Positions 7,512 through 17,130 of a stretch of 64,000 bases of DNA are shown piece by piece. The stretch is from Oscillospiraceae bacterium. GTDB taxonomy: Bacteria > Bacillota > Clostridia > Oscillospirales > Oscillospiraceae. The notes under the pieces are model-generated. The model was not told the DNA's origin. It ran no database searches and saw nothing but the letters and a program-made list of their open reading frames with translations. The number at the start of each line of letters is the position of its first letter. Positions within the stretch are counted from its first letter, which is position 1. The stretch spans positions 27,867-91,866 of the forward strand of contig CACWLG010000001.1 in NCBI GenBank assembly GCA_902761635.1, given 5' to 3'. The translations under genes were made by a program, and so were the position numbers.

Positions 7512-8421
7512 GGAGGCACGCCGCCTCTATGAGCGTTACGGCACGGACATGATCGACCGCCTCTTCCCCAAATGGGCCGGGCGCATCGCCGTTGGCCTTG
7601 TCGGGCACGGGTCGGAGTGCTTCGGCTTTGACGACGCCCTCTCCCGCGACCACGATTTTCCGGAGGGCTTCTGCCTCTGGGTGGATGATGAGACGGACCG
7701 CGCCATCGGTGTCCAGCTTGCCCGCGCCTACCGCGCCCTGCCCTTCAAGAAAGCAGAGGCGCGCAGCGCCTTGAGCGAGACGAGCCGCGGCGTGCTGCGC
7801 ATCCGGGATTTCTACAGCCGCTACACCGGCTGTGACGGAGCGCCGGAGAGTGAGCTGCAGTGGCTCTCCCTGCCCTCCCACGCTCTGGCCGAGGCCACAA
7901 ACGGGGCGGTCTTCCGGGACGATCAGGGTCTGTTTTCCTCCATTCGTGAGACGCTGCTGCACGGCATGCCGGAGGATGTGCGCCTTAAAAAGCTCGCGGC
8001 GCGTGTGATCGCCATGGCCCAGGCCGGGCAGTATAACTATCCCCGCTGTGTGCGCCACGGGGAATATGGGGCGGCCATGCTCGCCATGACGGAGTTTGCA
8101 AACGCTGCCTGCGGGGCGATCTATCTTTTGAACCGCCGTCACATGCCCTATTACAAGTGGCAGCTTCGTGGGATGGCGGAGCTTGAAAAGCTCGCCGGGA
8201 TGAAGGACGCGCTGGAATTTCTGCTGACCGCCGAGAACGACGAGCAGGGCCGCATCCTCAAATCCGCGGTGGTTGAGGATATCTGCGCCGCCGTTGCCGC
8301 CGAGCTGCGTGCCCAGCACCTGACCCACGGGTCCTGGGACTATCTGGAGCCCCACGCCTTTGAGATCGCCTCTCATATCGAGAGCCCCCAGTTGAGGGCC
8401 ATGCACATCATGGAGGGCTGA
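7498..8421 (+). CDS. DUF4037 nucleotidyltransferase-fold protein
   Basis: 307 residues. Near the N-terminus the sequence GLVGHGSECFGFDDALSRDHDF carries a nucleotidyltransferase-like G-S motif followed by the acidic pair D51/D53, as expected for metal binding. The C-terminal half is helical (KWQLRGMAELEKLAG region) and matches the DUF4037 domain in my reading. Related folds attach nucleotides to RNA, proteins or antibiotics; the substrate here is unknown. GGAGG precedes ATG 7498. It is coupled by overlap to the TPR gene. Confidence 0.75.
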   Translation: MQGLEEARRLYERYGTDMIDRLFPKWAGRIAVGLVGHGSECFGFDDALSRDHDFPEGFCLWVDDETDRAIGVQLARAYRALPFKKAEARSALSETSRGVLRIRDFYSRYTGCDGAPESELQWLSLPSHALAEATNGAVFRDDQGLFSSIRETLLHGMPEDVRLKKLAARVIAMAQAGQYNYPRCVRHGEYGAAMLAMTEFANAACGAIYLLNRRHMPYYKWQLRGMAELEKLAGMKDALEFLLTAENDEQGRILKSAVVEDICAAVAAELRAQHLTHGSWDYLEPHAFEIASHIESPQLRAMHIMEG

Positions 8422-8563
8422 TTGACCTGTTTTTCTCCCCGGGAAAGTAAAAAAAAGAAGATAACAGCCGATTTTTCCGCATCTGCTCTTGCAATATTCC
8501 TGTAACGTGTTAAAATAAAGTGTTACAATAAATAGCTATCACTACTTTTATCGGAGTGTCTGC

Positions 8564-10177
8564 ATGAAAGCATTTCAGAAGATCATTGCCGCGGCCTTTG
8601 CGCTTCTGCTCTGCCTGGGCCTGTGCTCCCCCGCGTTTGCCGCGGAGCTCGGGACCGACGGAGAGGACTGGGACGCGGTCGCGCAGCGTGTACTGCGTGA
8701 ATACAACGTCAGCCCCGAGAGCATCCATGCCGGATACCGCAACCTCGTGACCGGGGAGGAGCACTACATCAACGGCGACGACTATGCCGTCGCCGCCAGC
8801 ATGTTCAAGGTGCCCCTGTGCATGCTCGCTGCCGAGGAGCGCCAGAAGGGCAACATCGACTGGTCGGTGTACGAGCAGTATTTCACCTTTGAGTCCGTGC
8901 TGGACGACATCCTGATCGACTCGAGCAACGAGCGGGCCTACTTCCTGTGCGACAACTTCCTCGGCGGATACAATGAGTTCCGCCTCAAGAGCGCGCCCTA
9001 CATGGGAGTGGAGCCCGGGTCGGAGCGCATTGAGCAGACGATGTACAACATGTACACCGCCCGGGAGTTTGTCAACTGCCTCTCTCTTCTCTGCAACGAG
9101 CCGGAGCGCTTTCCGGGCATCATCGAGACCATGCAGAAGGCCATGATTGACCGCTTCTTCAAGCTCAATGAGCCGCGCTTCCGCATCGCGCACAAGCCGG
9201 GCTGGATCGCGGAGGATCTCATCCTCAACGACTGCGCCATCTGCTATACCACGCAGCCGACGGTCCTGGTGCTCTTCTCCCAGGGCGGCAGCACGTCTGA
9301 GGAGTTTTTGAGCGCCTGGTGCACCGCCATGTGCGAGTACACTGAGAGGCTTGCAAACGTCCCCAGTCCCACGCCGGAGCCCACGCCGGAGCCGACGCCC
9401 GTGCCCTTGTCCGCCGTCCAGACGCCGGAGCCGACGCCTGTAGCCTCCGCCGCGCCTGACCGCATTGCCTTCCCCACGCTCGTCCCGCTGGCTGCCATCG
9501 CCCTGTTCCTGCTGTTCGGCCTGATTGCGATCATTGTGCTGTGTGTAAAATACAAAGCGCGCTTTTTCGGGCTCTTCCTTGCGCTGGTTCTGAGCGGTGC
9601 CGCCATGCTGCTGGCTGTGGCCGGGGTGTATGTGGGAACAGTCTACGCAAAGCCCAGCGGCGACCCGAGTCAAAGCGTCGTGCGTTTCTTTGACGCCGTG
9701 TGCACCGGGGACTATCCCGCCGCCTACAGGGAGCTGCGCGACTACGCGGACCTCGGCCTTGCCGATATGCCCGCGAGCCCCGCCGGGCAGCGTATCTACA
9801 ACGCCCTGCACGAGAGCTATACCTACGCCCTTGCGGGCGAGTGCCGCACGGATAAGCTGAATGCGGTGCAGCCGGTGCGCATGCGCTACCTGGATCTGCC
9901 CCGCCTGGAGGAAGCCGTCGCAGCGGAGACCCAGCGCCAGGCCGAGTCGATCGTTCAGTCCCGCCCGATCAGCGAGGTCTACGACGAGAACCGGCGCTAT
10001 CGCCCCGAGATCGCGGACGAGGCGTATCTGGCCGCGCTGGATGTCGTGCTGCGCGATGCCCCGGCCTACTATTCCGAGGCGGAGTTTGAGCTTTCTCTGA
10101 GCTATACCGACAGCCGCTGGCAGATCCTTGCGAGTCCCGCGCTGCTGCGCGCTCTCGCCGGTGGGATCGGATACTGA
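8564..10177 (+). CDS. Serine-hydrolase (class A beta-lactamase-like) membrane protein
   Basis: 537 residues: signal peptide (residues 1-27, ending AFA), a beta-lactamase-like domain (about 35-260), a proline-rich PEPTPEPTP linker (267-305), two membrane helices (about 312-335 and 340-363), and an extracytoplasmic domain with NTF2-like features. Active-site boxes are visible: S79-M-F-K82 (SxxK), S120-S-N122 (SDN equivalent) and K211-P-G (KTG equivalent). The weak KPG box and missing Glu166-type loop argue against true beta-lactamase activity; a cell-wall hydrolase or transpeptidase-like role is more likely. It heads a three-gene operon with a phosphodiester glycosidase and an Lgt-like protein. 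Confidence 0.8.
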   Translation: MKAFQKIIAAAFALLLCLGLCSPAFAAELGTDGEDWDAVAQRVLREYNVSPESIHAGYRNLVTGEEHYINGDDYAVAASMFKVPLCMLAAEERQKGNIDWSVYEQYFTFESVLDDILIDSSNERAYFLCDNFLGGYNEFRLKSAPYMGVEPGSERIEQTMYNMYTAREFVNCLSLLCNEPERFPGIIETMQKAMIDRFFKLNEPRFRIAHKPGWIAEDLILNDCAICYTTQPTVLVLFSQGGSTSEEFLSAWCTAMCEYTERLANVPSPTPEPTPEPTPVPLSAVQTPEPTPVASAAPDRIAFPTLVPLAAIALFLLFGLIAIIVLCVKYKARFFGLFLALVLSGAAMLLAVAGVYVGTVYAKPSGDPSQSVVRFFDAVCTGDYPAAYRELRDYADLGLADMPASPAGQRIYNALHESYTYALAGECRTDKLNAVQPVRMRYLDLPRLEEAVAAETQRQAESIVQSRPISEVYDENRRYRPEIADEAYLAALDVVLRDAPAYYSEAEFELSLSYTDSRWQILASPALLRALAGGIGY

Positions 10178-10191
10178 TTGGGAGACAGAGC

Positions 10192-11793
10192 ATGAGTAAA
10201 GAGAATTACGATTTTAGCGATCTTGACGCGATCCTGGCCGAATTTCGCGGCGGGGAGACTGTCGAGCCGCCAAAAGAGACCGCGCCGCACACACCCGCGC
10301 CCCGGCAGCCGAGCGCGACAACGGAGCTTTTGGACTCGCCCTTCACCTTTGACGAGCAGCCCGCCCCTGCGGAGAAACAGGTGAGTGTGTATACAAGCTC
10401 TCAGGAGGAGCCTGCCCCGGTCGATGAGCTGTCCGAGGCTCCCACGATCCGCTTCGATCCGGCGACTCTCGAGGCTGCGCCGCCGCAGGACGAAAAACCG
10501 GCGGGGCGCTTCGGGCGCAGAAGAGAAAGCCCCGCGCCGCAGAGTCCGGCCGAGGATGCGGCAGAGTCCGCGAAAAAGCCGCGCCGTCCCGGCAGAAAGG
10601 CAAAGGCTGAAAAGCCCGAGAAGCCAAAGGCCGAAAAGCCGCCGCGCGTATACAAAAAGGTCCGCATTCCCTGGATTCTGCGGGCCCTGATGTCACTTGT
10701 GTTTATGGTGTTTGCGCTGGGCGTCATTGCCTGGACGGGGCTGAATGTGCACCCCGCGTCCGGCACGCTGTCCTTCTCATCGGCAGACGCGAAGCTGCGC
10801 CTGTCGGACAAGTTGGACGTATACGTCAACAACGCCGCCTCCGACGCGCTGGGTGATCTGACTTATATCAAGAAAATCTACACCCTGCAGGAGAGCGACA
10901 CGGTCTCCCCTGTCCCGAACCCCAACGGCTTCGGCAGGACCAACGATCCGGCGGAGGTCCAGGCAGTGATCCAGAAGGCATCTCTCCTGCTGGACGGACA
11001 GCGCATGACCTTTGACGTGAGCGCCGATTTTGTCCCGGACGAGCCGATCCTCTATTACTTTGACGATACGATCCTGGTCGTGGCGTGGAAGGAATATATC
11101 GAACAGCGCTGCTGCACCTTTGCCGAGGTCAAAATCGCTCATGGCTCCCAGCTGCGGCGCAAGCTTGCCGAGGACAGCTACAGCTCCAGTGTGCAGCTCT
11201 ACGCCTCTGACATGGCAGAAGCCTCCAACGCGGTGGTCGCCATGAACGGCGACTTCTATGCCTTCCGCGACCTCGGCATCACGGCCTATCAGCGTAAGCT
11301 CTACCGCAACAATCCCGCCCAGGTGGACTCCTGCTTCTTCACAGCCTCCGGTGATATGCTCTTCTCCCGTGCCGGGGAGCTTATGGGCGAGGGGGAGGCC
11401 GAGGCCTTCATCCAGGCAAACGATGTGGTCTTTGCCGTGGCCTTCGGTCCCATCCTGGTGGATAACGGGGAGCTGCAGTACTGCGCGGGCTACCCCATCG
11501 GCGAGGTCAATACCGAGTATTCCCGCTCCTGCATCGCCATGACAGATGATCTGCACTATCTGCTGATGACCATCAACCACACGCCCGACGCGCGGCCACG
11601 TGCCACCATCAATGAGCTTGCACGCATCATCTACTCCAAGAACGTCCGGAAGGCCTATACCCTTGACGGCGGCCAGACGGCGGAGATCATCATGATGGGC
11701 GGGCCCATCAACCATGTCGACTTCGGCGAGGAGCGCGCGGTGAGCGATATCATCTACTTTGCCACTGCCATTCCGGAGGAGGTGCGTTCATGA
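10192..11793 (+). CDS. Membrane-anchored phosphodiester glycosidase (NAGPA family)
   Basis: 533 residues. A disordered acidic/Pro-Ala-Lys-rich cytoplasmic part (1-155) is followed by one membrane helix (about 161-183) and a C-terminal domain of the NAGPA type, with the signatures VVAMNGDFYAF, FGPILVDNG, YSRSCIAM and AYTLDGGQTA. Family members remove terminal GlcNAc-phosphodiester groups from exopolysaccharide or wall teichoic polymers; the type II topology puts the enzyme outside the cell. It starts 14 bp after the serine hydrolase and overlaps the next gene by 4 bp, so the three form an envelope operon. Confidence 0.85.
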   Translation: MSKENYDFSDLDAILAEFRGGETVEPPKETAPHTPAPRQPSATTELLDSPFTFDEQPAPAEKQVSVYTSSQEEPAPVDELSEAPTIRFDPATLEAAPPQDEKPAGRFGRRRESPAPQSPAEDAAESAKKPRRPGRKAKAEKPEKPKAEKPPRVYKKVRIPWILRALMSLVFMVFALGVIAWTGLNVHPASGTLSFSSADAKLRLSDKLDVYVNNAASDALGDLTYIKKIYTLQESDTVSPVPNPNGFGRTNDPAEVQAVIQKASLLLDGQRMTFDVSADFVPDEPILYYFDDTILVVAWKEYIEQRCCTFAEVKIAHGSQLRRKLAEDSYSSSVQLYASDMAEASNAVVAMNGDFYAFRDLGITAYQRKLYRNNPAQVDSCFFTASGDMLFSRAGELMGEGEAEAFIQANDVVFAVAFGPILVDNGELQYCAGYPIGEVNTEYSRSCIAMTDDLHYLLMTINHTPDARPRATINELARIIYSKNVRKAYTLDGGQTAEIIMMGGPINHVDFGEERAVSDIIYFATAIPEEVRS

Positions 11794-12851
11794 ATCCCAT
11801 TGCCGTCTACAGCGGCTCCACCGTCCTCTATTGGAGTGCTGTCATCATCAGCGTCGGGCTCCTGGCCGCCCTGTTCATGAGCTGCTCCGTGCAGCTGTCG
11901 AGCCGCGGCAGGCTTGTGTCGATGCTGCTCTTCTTCCCGCTGGCGATCCTGTTTTCTCTCCCCCTGTGCCGCGCACTGCACTGGTACTGCCACCAGGAGC
12001 AGTATGGGAGTCTGCTCGCCGCCCTGACGAATTATTCCACGGGCAGCTATGTGCTCTCCGCCGCCATCCCCGGCGTGTGGCTCGCCGCCTGGATTGCGGC
12101 GAAGCTTGACGACGGGGACACCGCAAAGCTTCTGGACGCCGCCGCGCCGGGGATCGCCCTGGCTGTCGCCTTCATCCGCCTCAGCTCTCTTTTCAACAGC
12201 TCCTGCCGCAGCAAGATCCCCGTAACCACAGGCCTGCTGCAGCATCTGCCCCTCGCCTCCGGGATCACCAATTCCGCCGGCGTGACGGAATACCGCTTCG
12301 CCACCTTCTTTGCCCATTTTCTGCTGATGCTGCTCCTGTGCCACGGCCTGCTGCGCTTTTTCTACCGGCGGCGCTATGTCCCCATGCGCGCCGGACGTTT
12401 CCAGGGCTGCACGATCTGCATGTTCCTGCTCTACTATTCCGCCTCGGAGCTCGTGCTGGATTCCACCCGTTACGACTCCAGCTTTCTGCCTATCAACGGC
12501 TTTGTCAGCATTGTGCAGATCCTCGCCGCGGTGTGCATGCTGCTGCTTCTCATCCATTACAGCCGCCTGTCCATCCGGGCAAACGGCCTGCGCTGGTGGC
12601 ACTGGTTTTTGTGGCTGCTGTGGATCGCGGCCCTGGGTGTCGGCGGCTACATGGAATATCTGGTCCAGCGCCACGGCAACTGGTATCTGGGCTGCTACGC
12701 CGCCATGGGCTTTTGCTGCATCCTCCTCGCCGCCATCGTCTACCGGCTGTACTTGAGCTGCTGCGGCAGGGTTGTGATTGTCGAATTGCCGGAGGAAGAC
12801 CCTCCGGAGGAAGAAGCGCCGGCAGAAGGCGACGCGCCCGCAGAAGCATAA
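11790..12851 (+). CDS. Lgt-like polytopic membrane protein with altered active site
   Basis: 353 residues with about eight membrane helices and an acidic tail (EEDPPEEEAP). The layout resembles prolipoprotein diacylglyceryl transferase (Lgt): a central IRLSSLFNSS where Lgt has R-x-G-N-F-x-N, and LVLDSTRYDS where Lgt has the IExxRxDS-type segment. The two arginines are kept but the Gly-Asn pair of the Lgt signature is Ser-Ser. I infer a paralogue that is not the housekeeping Lgt and may act on another lipid or protein. The 4-bp ATGA overlap ties it to the glycosidase gene. Confidence 0.6.
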   Translation: MNPIAVYSGSTVLYWSAVIISVGLLAALFMSCSVQLSSRGRLVSMLLFFPLAILFSLPLCRALHWYCHQEQYGSLLAALTNYSTGSYVLSAAIPGVWLAAWIAAKLDDGDTAKLLDAAAPGIALAVAFIRLSSLFNSSCRSKIPVTTGLLQHLPLASGITNSAGVTEYRFATFFAHFLLMLLLCHGLLRFFYRRRYVPMRAGRFQGCTICMFLLYYSASELVLDSTRYDSSFLPINGFVSIVQILAAVCMLLLLIHYSRLSIRANGLRWWHWFLWLLWIAALGVGGYMEYLVQRHGNWYLGCYAAMGFCCILLAAIVYRLYLSCCGRVVIVELPEEDPPEEEAPAEGDAPAEA

Positions 12852-12867
12852 CCCCGATTGAAAGCTA

Positions 12868-12901
12868 CCGCCCCGGGATGAACCCGGGGCGGATCTTTTT
12901 A
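12868..12901 (+). terminator. Terminator of the envelope operon
   Basis: CCGCCCCGGG and CCCGGGGCGG form a perfect stem around ATGAA, followed by ATCTTTTTATT. It lies between convergent genes. Confidence 0.9.
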
Positions 12902-12918
12902 TTACTGTTGCTTCCTGT

Positions 12919-14646
12919 TTACTTTTTGTTCCCGAACAGGCCGCGGATAATAGCCCCTGTGCCGGAGCGCATGGCGGAGCTCAGGGCGTTTCTGGCAGCG
13001 CGCTTGGCAATGGTCTGGGCACTGGAGGTCTTGCCGCCGGTAGCCGCGTTGATGAGGTTCGTGGACAGGGCGCCTACCACGGTGGAGGCGGCGGTGGTTG
13101 CCGCCTGCTGGGCCAGCTTCTTCCTCCTGGCAGCCTCGCGCTCGGCTTCCTTCTGGGCGGCGAGAGCTTCCTTCTCGGCTGCCTTGAGAGCAGCGGCCTC
13201 CTCCTTGAGACGCTGCTTTTCGGCGGCAGCAGCGGTGCGGATGCGCTCACGCTCAGCGGCGGCCTCCTCCTTGAGGCGCTGCTTCTCAGCTTCGGCCTCG
13301 GCCTTGCGCTGGGCGGCTTCCTCCGCGGCGGCCGCGGCAGCCTCGGCCAGTGTCTTTTCAAGCTCGATCTTCGCGCGGGTGAGGATCTCATAGGCCGACT
13401 CCCGGTCTACCGCCTCGCGGTATTTCTCGTCCAGGGGATCGGCGTAGATCAGGCGCCTGACCTCTTCGGTGCCGGCCGCGCCCATCAGGCTCTGGGGCGG
13501 GAGGATCTTTGCGCGCTCCACAAGGCTGGGGATGCCGTCCTCATCGAGGAAGCTGACCAGCGCCTCGCCTACGCCGAGCTCCATGATGGCGTCCTCAGTC
13601 TTGAAGGCAGGGTTGACGCGGAAGGCCTTGGCCGCGGCGCGCACTGCCTTCATCTCGTCCGGTGTGTAGGCGCGCAGGGCATGCTGCACGCGGTTGGAGA
13701 GCTGGGCCAGCACATCGCCGGGGATGTCGCTCGGGCTCTGGGTAATGAAGTAGACGCCCACGCCCTTCGAGCGGATCAGCTTGACCACCTGGACGATCTT
13801 CTGCAGCAGCGCCTTGGGCATGTTGTTGAAGAGCAGATGGGCCTCGTCAAAGAAAAAGATCATCTTCGGCTTCTCGGGGTCGCCCACCTCGGGCAGGCGC
13901 TCAAAGAGCTCAGAAAGCATCCAGAGCAGGAAGGTCGCATAGACCGTGGGGCTCTGGATCAGCTTCTGACTGGAGAGGATGTTGATGTAGCCGCGCCCGT
14001 CGGCGTCGGTTGCCATCCAGTCGTCGAAGTCCAGCTCCGGCTCGCCGAAGAACATCTCCCCGCCCTCCTGCTCAAAGGCGAGCAGGGCACGCTGAATGGC
14101 GCCGATGCTGGCAGCGGAGACGTTGCCGTACTCCACGGTAAACTCCGCGCGGTTCTCGCCCACAAAGCTCAGCAGGGAGCGCAGATCCTTCAGGTCAAGC
14201 AGCAGCAGTCCGTTGTCATCGGCCACCTTGAACACGATGTTCAGCACGCCTGACTGGATCTCTGTCAGGCCAAGCAGCCGTGCCAGCAGCACGGGACCCA
14301 TGGAGCTGACCGTGACGCGCACGGGATGGCCGACCTCGCCGAAGATATCCCAGAAGCGGGTGGGATAGCTGTGATAGGAGAAATTCTCGATTCCAAAACG
14401 CTCGATGCGCGCCTGCATATCGGCACTGTCGGCGCCGGGCTTGCACATACCGGTCAGATCGCCCTTGATATCCGCAAGAAAGACAGGCACGCCCATATCG
14501 GAAAAGGACTCCGCCATGACCTTCATGGTGATGGTTTTGCCGGTGCCGGTCGCACCTGCGATCAGGCCGTGGCGGTTTGCCATATTGGGAAGCAGGTAAA
14601 GGCGTTTGTCGGATTTCGCCATCCAGATTTTATTTTCGCTTAACAT
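12919..14646 (-). CDS. HerA-like P-loop ATPase (DUF853, YjgR type)
   Basis: 575 residues. Walker A GATGTGKT (31-38), Walker [11 protein letters not shown] (near residue 265) and a [20 protein letters not shown] arginine-finger/sensor region define the HerA/FtsK-like ATPase fold of the DUF853 family. After about residue 410 comes a long Glu/Ala/Lys coiled coil with many EEAA repeats, then a short basic C-terminal domain. HerA relatives are hexameric DNA-pumping ATPases; DUF853 proteins have no firm role. The N-terminal HAS-barrel is very short here, as in YjgR. AGGGGGA precedes the ATG. It is a single gene. Confidence 0.85.
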   Translation of the reverse strand: MLSENKIWMAKSDKRLYLLPNMANRHGLIAGATGTGKTITMKVMAESFSDMGVPVFLADIKGDLTGMCKPGADSADMQARIERFGIENFSYHSYPTRFWDIFGEVGHPVRVTVSSMGPVLLARLLGLTEIQSGVLNIVFKVADDNGLLLLDLKDLRSLLSFVGENRAEFTVEYGNVSAASIGAIQRALLAFEQEGGEMFFGEPELDFDDWMATDADGRGYINILSSQKLIQSPTVYATFLLWMLSELFERLPEVGDPEKPKMIFFFDEAHLLFNNMPKALLQKIVQVVKLIRSKGVGVYFITQSPSDIPGDVLAQLSNRVQHALRAYTPDEMKAVRAAAKAFRVNPAFKTEDAIMELGVGEALVSFLDEDGIPSLVERAKILPPQSLMGAAGTEEVRRLIYADPLDEKYREAVDRESAYEILTRAKIELEKTLAEAAAAAAEEAAQRKAEAEAEKQRLKEEAAAERERIRTAAAAEKQRLKEEAAALKAAEKEALAAQKEAEREAARRKKLAQQAATTAASTVVGALSTNLINAATGGKTSSAQTIAKRAARNALSSAMRSGTGAIIRGLFGNKK

Positions 14647-14861
14647 GGTTCTGTCCCCCTGTTTATTTTTTTGCCGAGGAATAAATACATATTTGTATCA
14701 TACCACATCTTGTTTGTCTGTACAACAAAAAAGTCAAGCTGTAGGGCAAGTGCTTGAAAAAAACCTGCTGTCCGGGAAAGCTGCCCTGTTGTGTTTCATT
14801 TGGGTTTATGGTATTCTTATCCTGTCTTTGTTCAATGCCGCAGGAAAGAGAGGAAGCTGCT

Positions 14862-15656
14862 TTGAAGGACCGTGTCAAATCTGCCGTTATCCTGGTCGCC
14901 GTCACGGCGGCGTGCATGCCGTGGGCCATCTCCAGGATTCTGTATTTTGCCGTGGCAGGCGGCCTGTGCGCCTACGAATACAGCAAGAATGTGGAAAAGC
15001 TCAACGCCCGGTGTACGCTCTGGGTCATGATCGTCTACCTCGCCGTGCAGGCGGCGCTTGCATATCTGCACATGGGGCTTTTCCTGTACGTGGTGTGCTT
15101 CGTCTTCTGCCTGTACCTGGCGCTCTTCTCAGGTGTGCTGCACAAGGAGGTCTCCGGCATCGGCGCGCTTTACACCCTCGCCGGGATGAACTATCCCTGT
15201 GTGCTCTTCGGGATCATCCTGGTCATCAGCGTGAGTGAGATCTGGTGGCAGACCCTGCTGACAGCCTGCCTTGCCACCTGGGTCTGTGACAGCGCGGCCC
15301 TCTTCGGCGGCATGCGCTTCGGCAAACATAAGCTGGCCCCCGCCGTGAGTCCCAAAAAGACGATCGAGGGTGCCGTGTGCGGCCAGCTCTCGTCGATTCT
15401 CTCGGGCTTTGCCGCCTGGTGGATTCTGGGCCAGTCCGGGAATCCCGTGCCCCTGCGCGTATGCCTGGTGACGGCTTTTCTCGGGGCCTTCATGGGGCAG
15501 ATCGGCGATCTTGCGGAGTCTCTTTTGAAGCGCATGATCGGCGTGAAGGATTTCTCCAACCTCATCCCCGGCCACGGCGGCGTCTTCGACCGGGCAGACA
15601 GTCTGCTTTTCTCCATTCCCACGGTATATCTGTGCTTTCTCGTGGTGGGGATCTGA
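14862..15656 (+). CDS. cdsA: Phosphatidate cytidylyltransferase
   Basis: 264 residues from a TTG start at 14862, chosen because AGAGAGG lies eight bases upstream and homologues begin KxRVxSA-like; an open upstream extension is cysteine-rich and unlike the family. The enzyme makes CDP-diacylglycerol from phosphatidate and CTP at the membrane, the precursor for PssA (56698 in this window) and phosphatidylglycerol. It has about seven membrane helices and the C-terminal signature KDFSNLIPGHGGVFDRADS. Housekeeping neighbours uppS or dxr are not adjacent. Confidence 0.93.
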   Translation: MKDRVKSAVILVAVTAACMPWAISRILYFAVAGGLCAYEYSKNVEKLNARCTLWVMIVYLAVQAALAYLHMGLFLYVVCFVFCLYLALFSGVLHKEVSGIGALYTLAGMNYPCVLFGIILVISVSEIWWQTLLTACLATWVCDSAALFGGMRFGKHKLAPAVSPKKTIEGAVCGQLSSILSGFAAWWILGQSGNPVPLRVCLVTAFLGAFMGQIGDLAESLLKRMIGVKDFSNLIPGHGGVFDRADSLLFSIPTVYLCFLVVGI

Positions 15657-15697
15657 TTCTTTTTCCCGTATAAGGCGCTGTCTCAAAACGTATATAC

Positions 15698-15836
15698 ATG
15701 CAAAACCGCAGGGGTCGATGGCCCGGGCCGGCTTCTCTTGCCCCTGCAGAGCAATTCACCTTCTCCCCGGATCGACCCGCCGAAAAACGCAGAATGCTGC
15801 AAAACGGCGGGCCGATGAGGGCATCGGCCCCTACTA
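15698..15836. repeat. Intergenic palindromic repeat, copy A
   Basis: Contains CAGGGGTCGAT at the left, ATCGGCCCCT at the right, and a core in which CCCGCCGAAAA and AAAACGGCGGG face each other. The same core and ends are at 58264-58350; shorter relatives are at 33488-33526 and 23733-23766. No coding potential. Confidence 0.75.
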
Positions 15837-15854
15837 CGATATTCAATTTTATGC

Positions 15855-15887
15855 AGGGATCGCCTTCTTTTGAGGCAATCCCTTTTT
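15855..15887. terminator. Bidirectional terminator between cdsA and the CARF nuclease gene
   Basis: AGGGATCGCCT and AGGCAATCCCT face each other, with TTTTT after the plus-strand side. Confidence 0.65.
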
Positions 15888-15896
15888 GGCTTTGTT

Positions 15897-17078
15897 TCAG
15901 TTGTTGTCACGCATGAGGCTTTTCAGGCGTCTGTCGATCCGGCCTCTGGCGAGGTCGTTTAAGTCGATGACCGTGATGCCGAGTTCCTCGGCACGGTTGC
16001 GCATACCGTAGCCGCCGCGCTCCGCCGTGACGATGGCGGCGCGGGCCATCACCCCGCCGAAGCGGTCGCGCAGGATGGCGAGCTCGTTGAGCGCCTCGGT
16101 CCTGACATCACAGACCTTGCAGCTGATAAACACCGGCGTTACGCCGCGGGTACACATGACGTCCAGCTCATTGCTGACGGGCTTGATCTTCTCGTCGCCC
16201 TGCCAGTCCACAATAACGCTGGTGCGCACGTCCTGAAAGAGGCCCGTGTCGAGGCAGGCCTTGTATACATAGAGCTCCAGCACGCTGCCGACGTCCCGCA
16301 GCCAGGCGCGGATCTGTCTGTCCCTGAAGCGGAAGGAGACCGACTCCCCCGGCACGATCACGAGCTCCTGCAGAAAGCCGATCTGCTCCAGATCCTTCAG
16401 GGGCTCCGCCGGCGCCTCGATCCGGCTGCCCCGCTCCCCCTTCACCAGATATTGTCCCTGCACGAAGAGGCTGGCGCTGCTGTTATCCTCGGCCTGCGAG
16501 ACGCGCTGCATGTAATTCACGGTCCTTTTCCAGTCCCGCCGGTGCCGGAGATAGAGCCGGAAGAAGGGGTCGATAACGTCCAGATACTGTGCCAGGATCG
16601 CGTTATCGACACGCCCCTGGCGCATGGACCCGCCCGCCATCAGAAAGAAATCCTCCACCGTGTAGACGACGGTGCAGGGCAGGGCCCCCGTGAAGACCGT
16701 GCCGCGGATATCATAAAAGCAGTTTTTGCGCCGGCTGTAGGTAAAAACCGGGACCTCGCTCTCGGCGCACAGAAGCCCCGCCGCGAAGAGCACCGCGTCG
16801 GTGCCGCCGGTGATGTCGATGGCGCAGTCCGGATACGCGCTGACAACACGCCGGAACAGCTCAAGCATGGCGCCGACCTCATAGAAGCTGCCCTTGACGA
16901 TGCTCAGCTCCGGGTCAAGGCCGCGCCATTGGAAATAGATGCCCAGCGTTTCCAGGATCGGCTTCACGCTGCCGATCTCCTCAGTACAGATATAGACGAC
17001 CCGCTCAGGCTGAAACATCTCCACCCCCAGCACGTTCTCCAGCGGCCGCTCATCAAAAAGCTCGATCAGTGTCTGCAT
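15897..17078 (-). CDS. Card1-type CARF-domain nuclease (DUF1887 family), orphan
   Basis: 393 residues. The N-terminal half is a CARF domain: Rossmann-like start, then the ligand-loop signature DITGGTDAVLFAAGL (residues 88-102). A helical linker leads to a C-terminal PD-(D/E)xK nuclease: E268 in VLELYVY, then SNELDVMCT (E304, D306) and FISCK (K321). This is the layout of Card1/Can2, a type III CRISPR accessory enzyme that cuts DNA and RNA when cyclic tetra-adenylate binds the CARF domain. The usual IECK is ISCK here, so a catalytic Glu may be replaced (S319). No cas gene or CRISPR array is in the window. AAGGGGTG precedes the ATG. Confidence 0.85.
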   Translation of the reverse strand: MQTLIELFDERPLENVLGVEMFQPERVVYICTEEIGSVKPILETLGIYFQWRGLDPELSIVKGSFYEVGAMLELFRRVVSAYPDCAIDITGGTDAVLFAAGLLCAESEVPVFTYSRRKNCFYDIRGTVFTGALPCTVVYTVEDFFLMAGGSMRQGRVDNAILAQYLDVIDPFFRLYLRHRRDWKRTVNYMQRVSQAEDNSSASLFVQGQYLVKGERGSRIEAPAEPLKDLEQIGFLQELVIVPGESVSFRFRDRQIRAWLRDVGSVLELYVYKACLDTGLFQDVRTSVIVDWQGDEKIKPVSNELDVMCTRGVTPVFISCKVCDVRTEALNELAILRDRFGGVMARAAIVTAERGGYGMRNRAEELGITVIDLNDLARGRIDRRLKSLMRDNN

Positions 17079-17130
17079 AGGATCACCCCTTGTTCCCTAT
17101 CTTACAACCTTTTCCGACCGTGCGCAAGAT

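Noticed and set aside
8564..10177. Antibiotic-resistance beta-lactamase
   Set aside because: The SxxK and SDN-like boxes fit the superfamily, but the KPG box, membrane helices and extra outer domain point to a cell-envelope protein.
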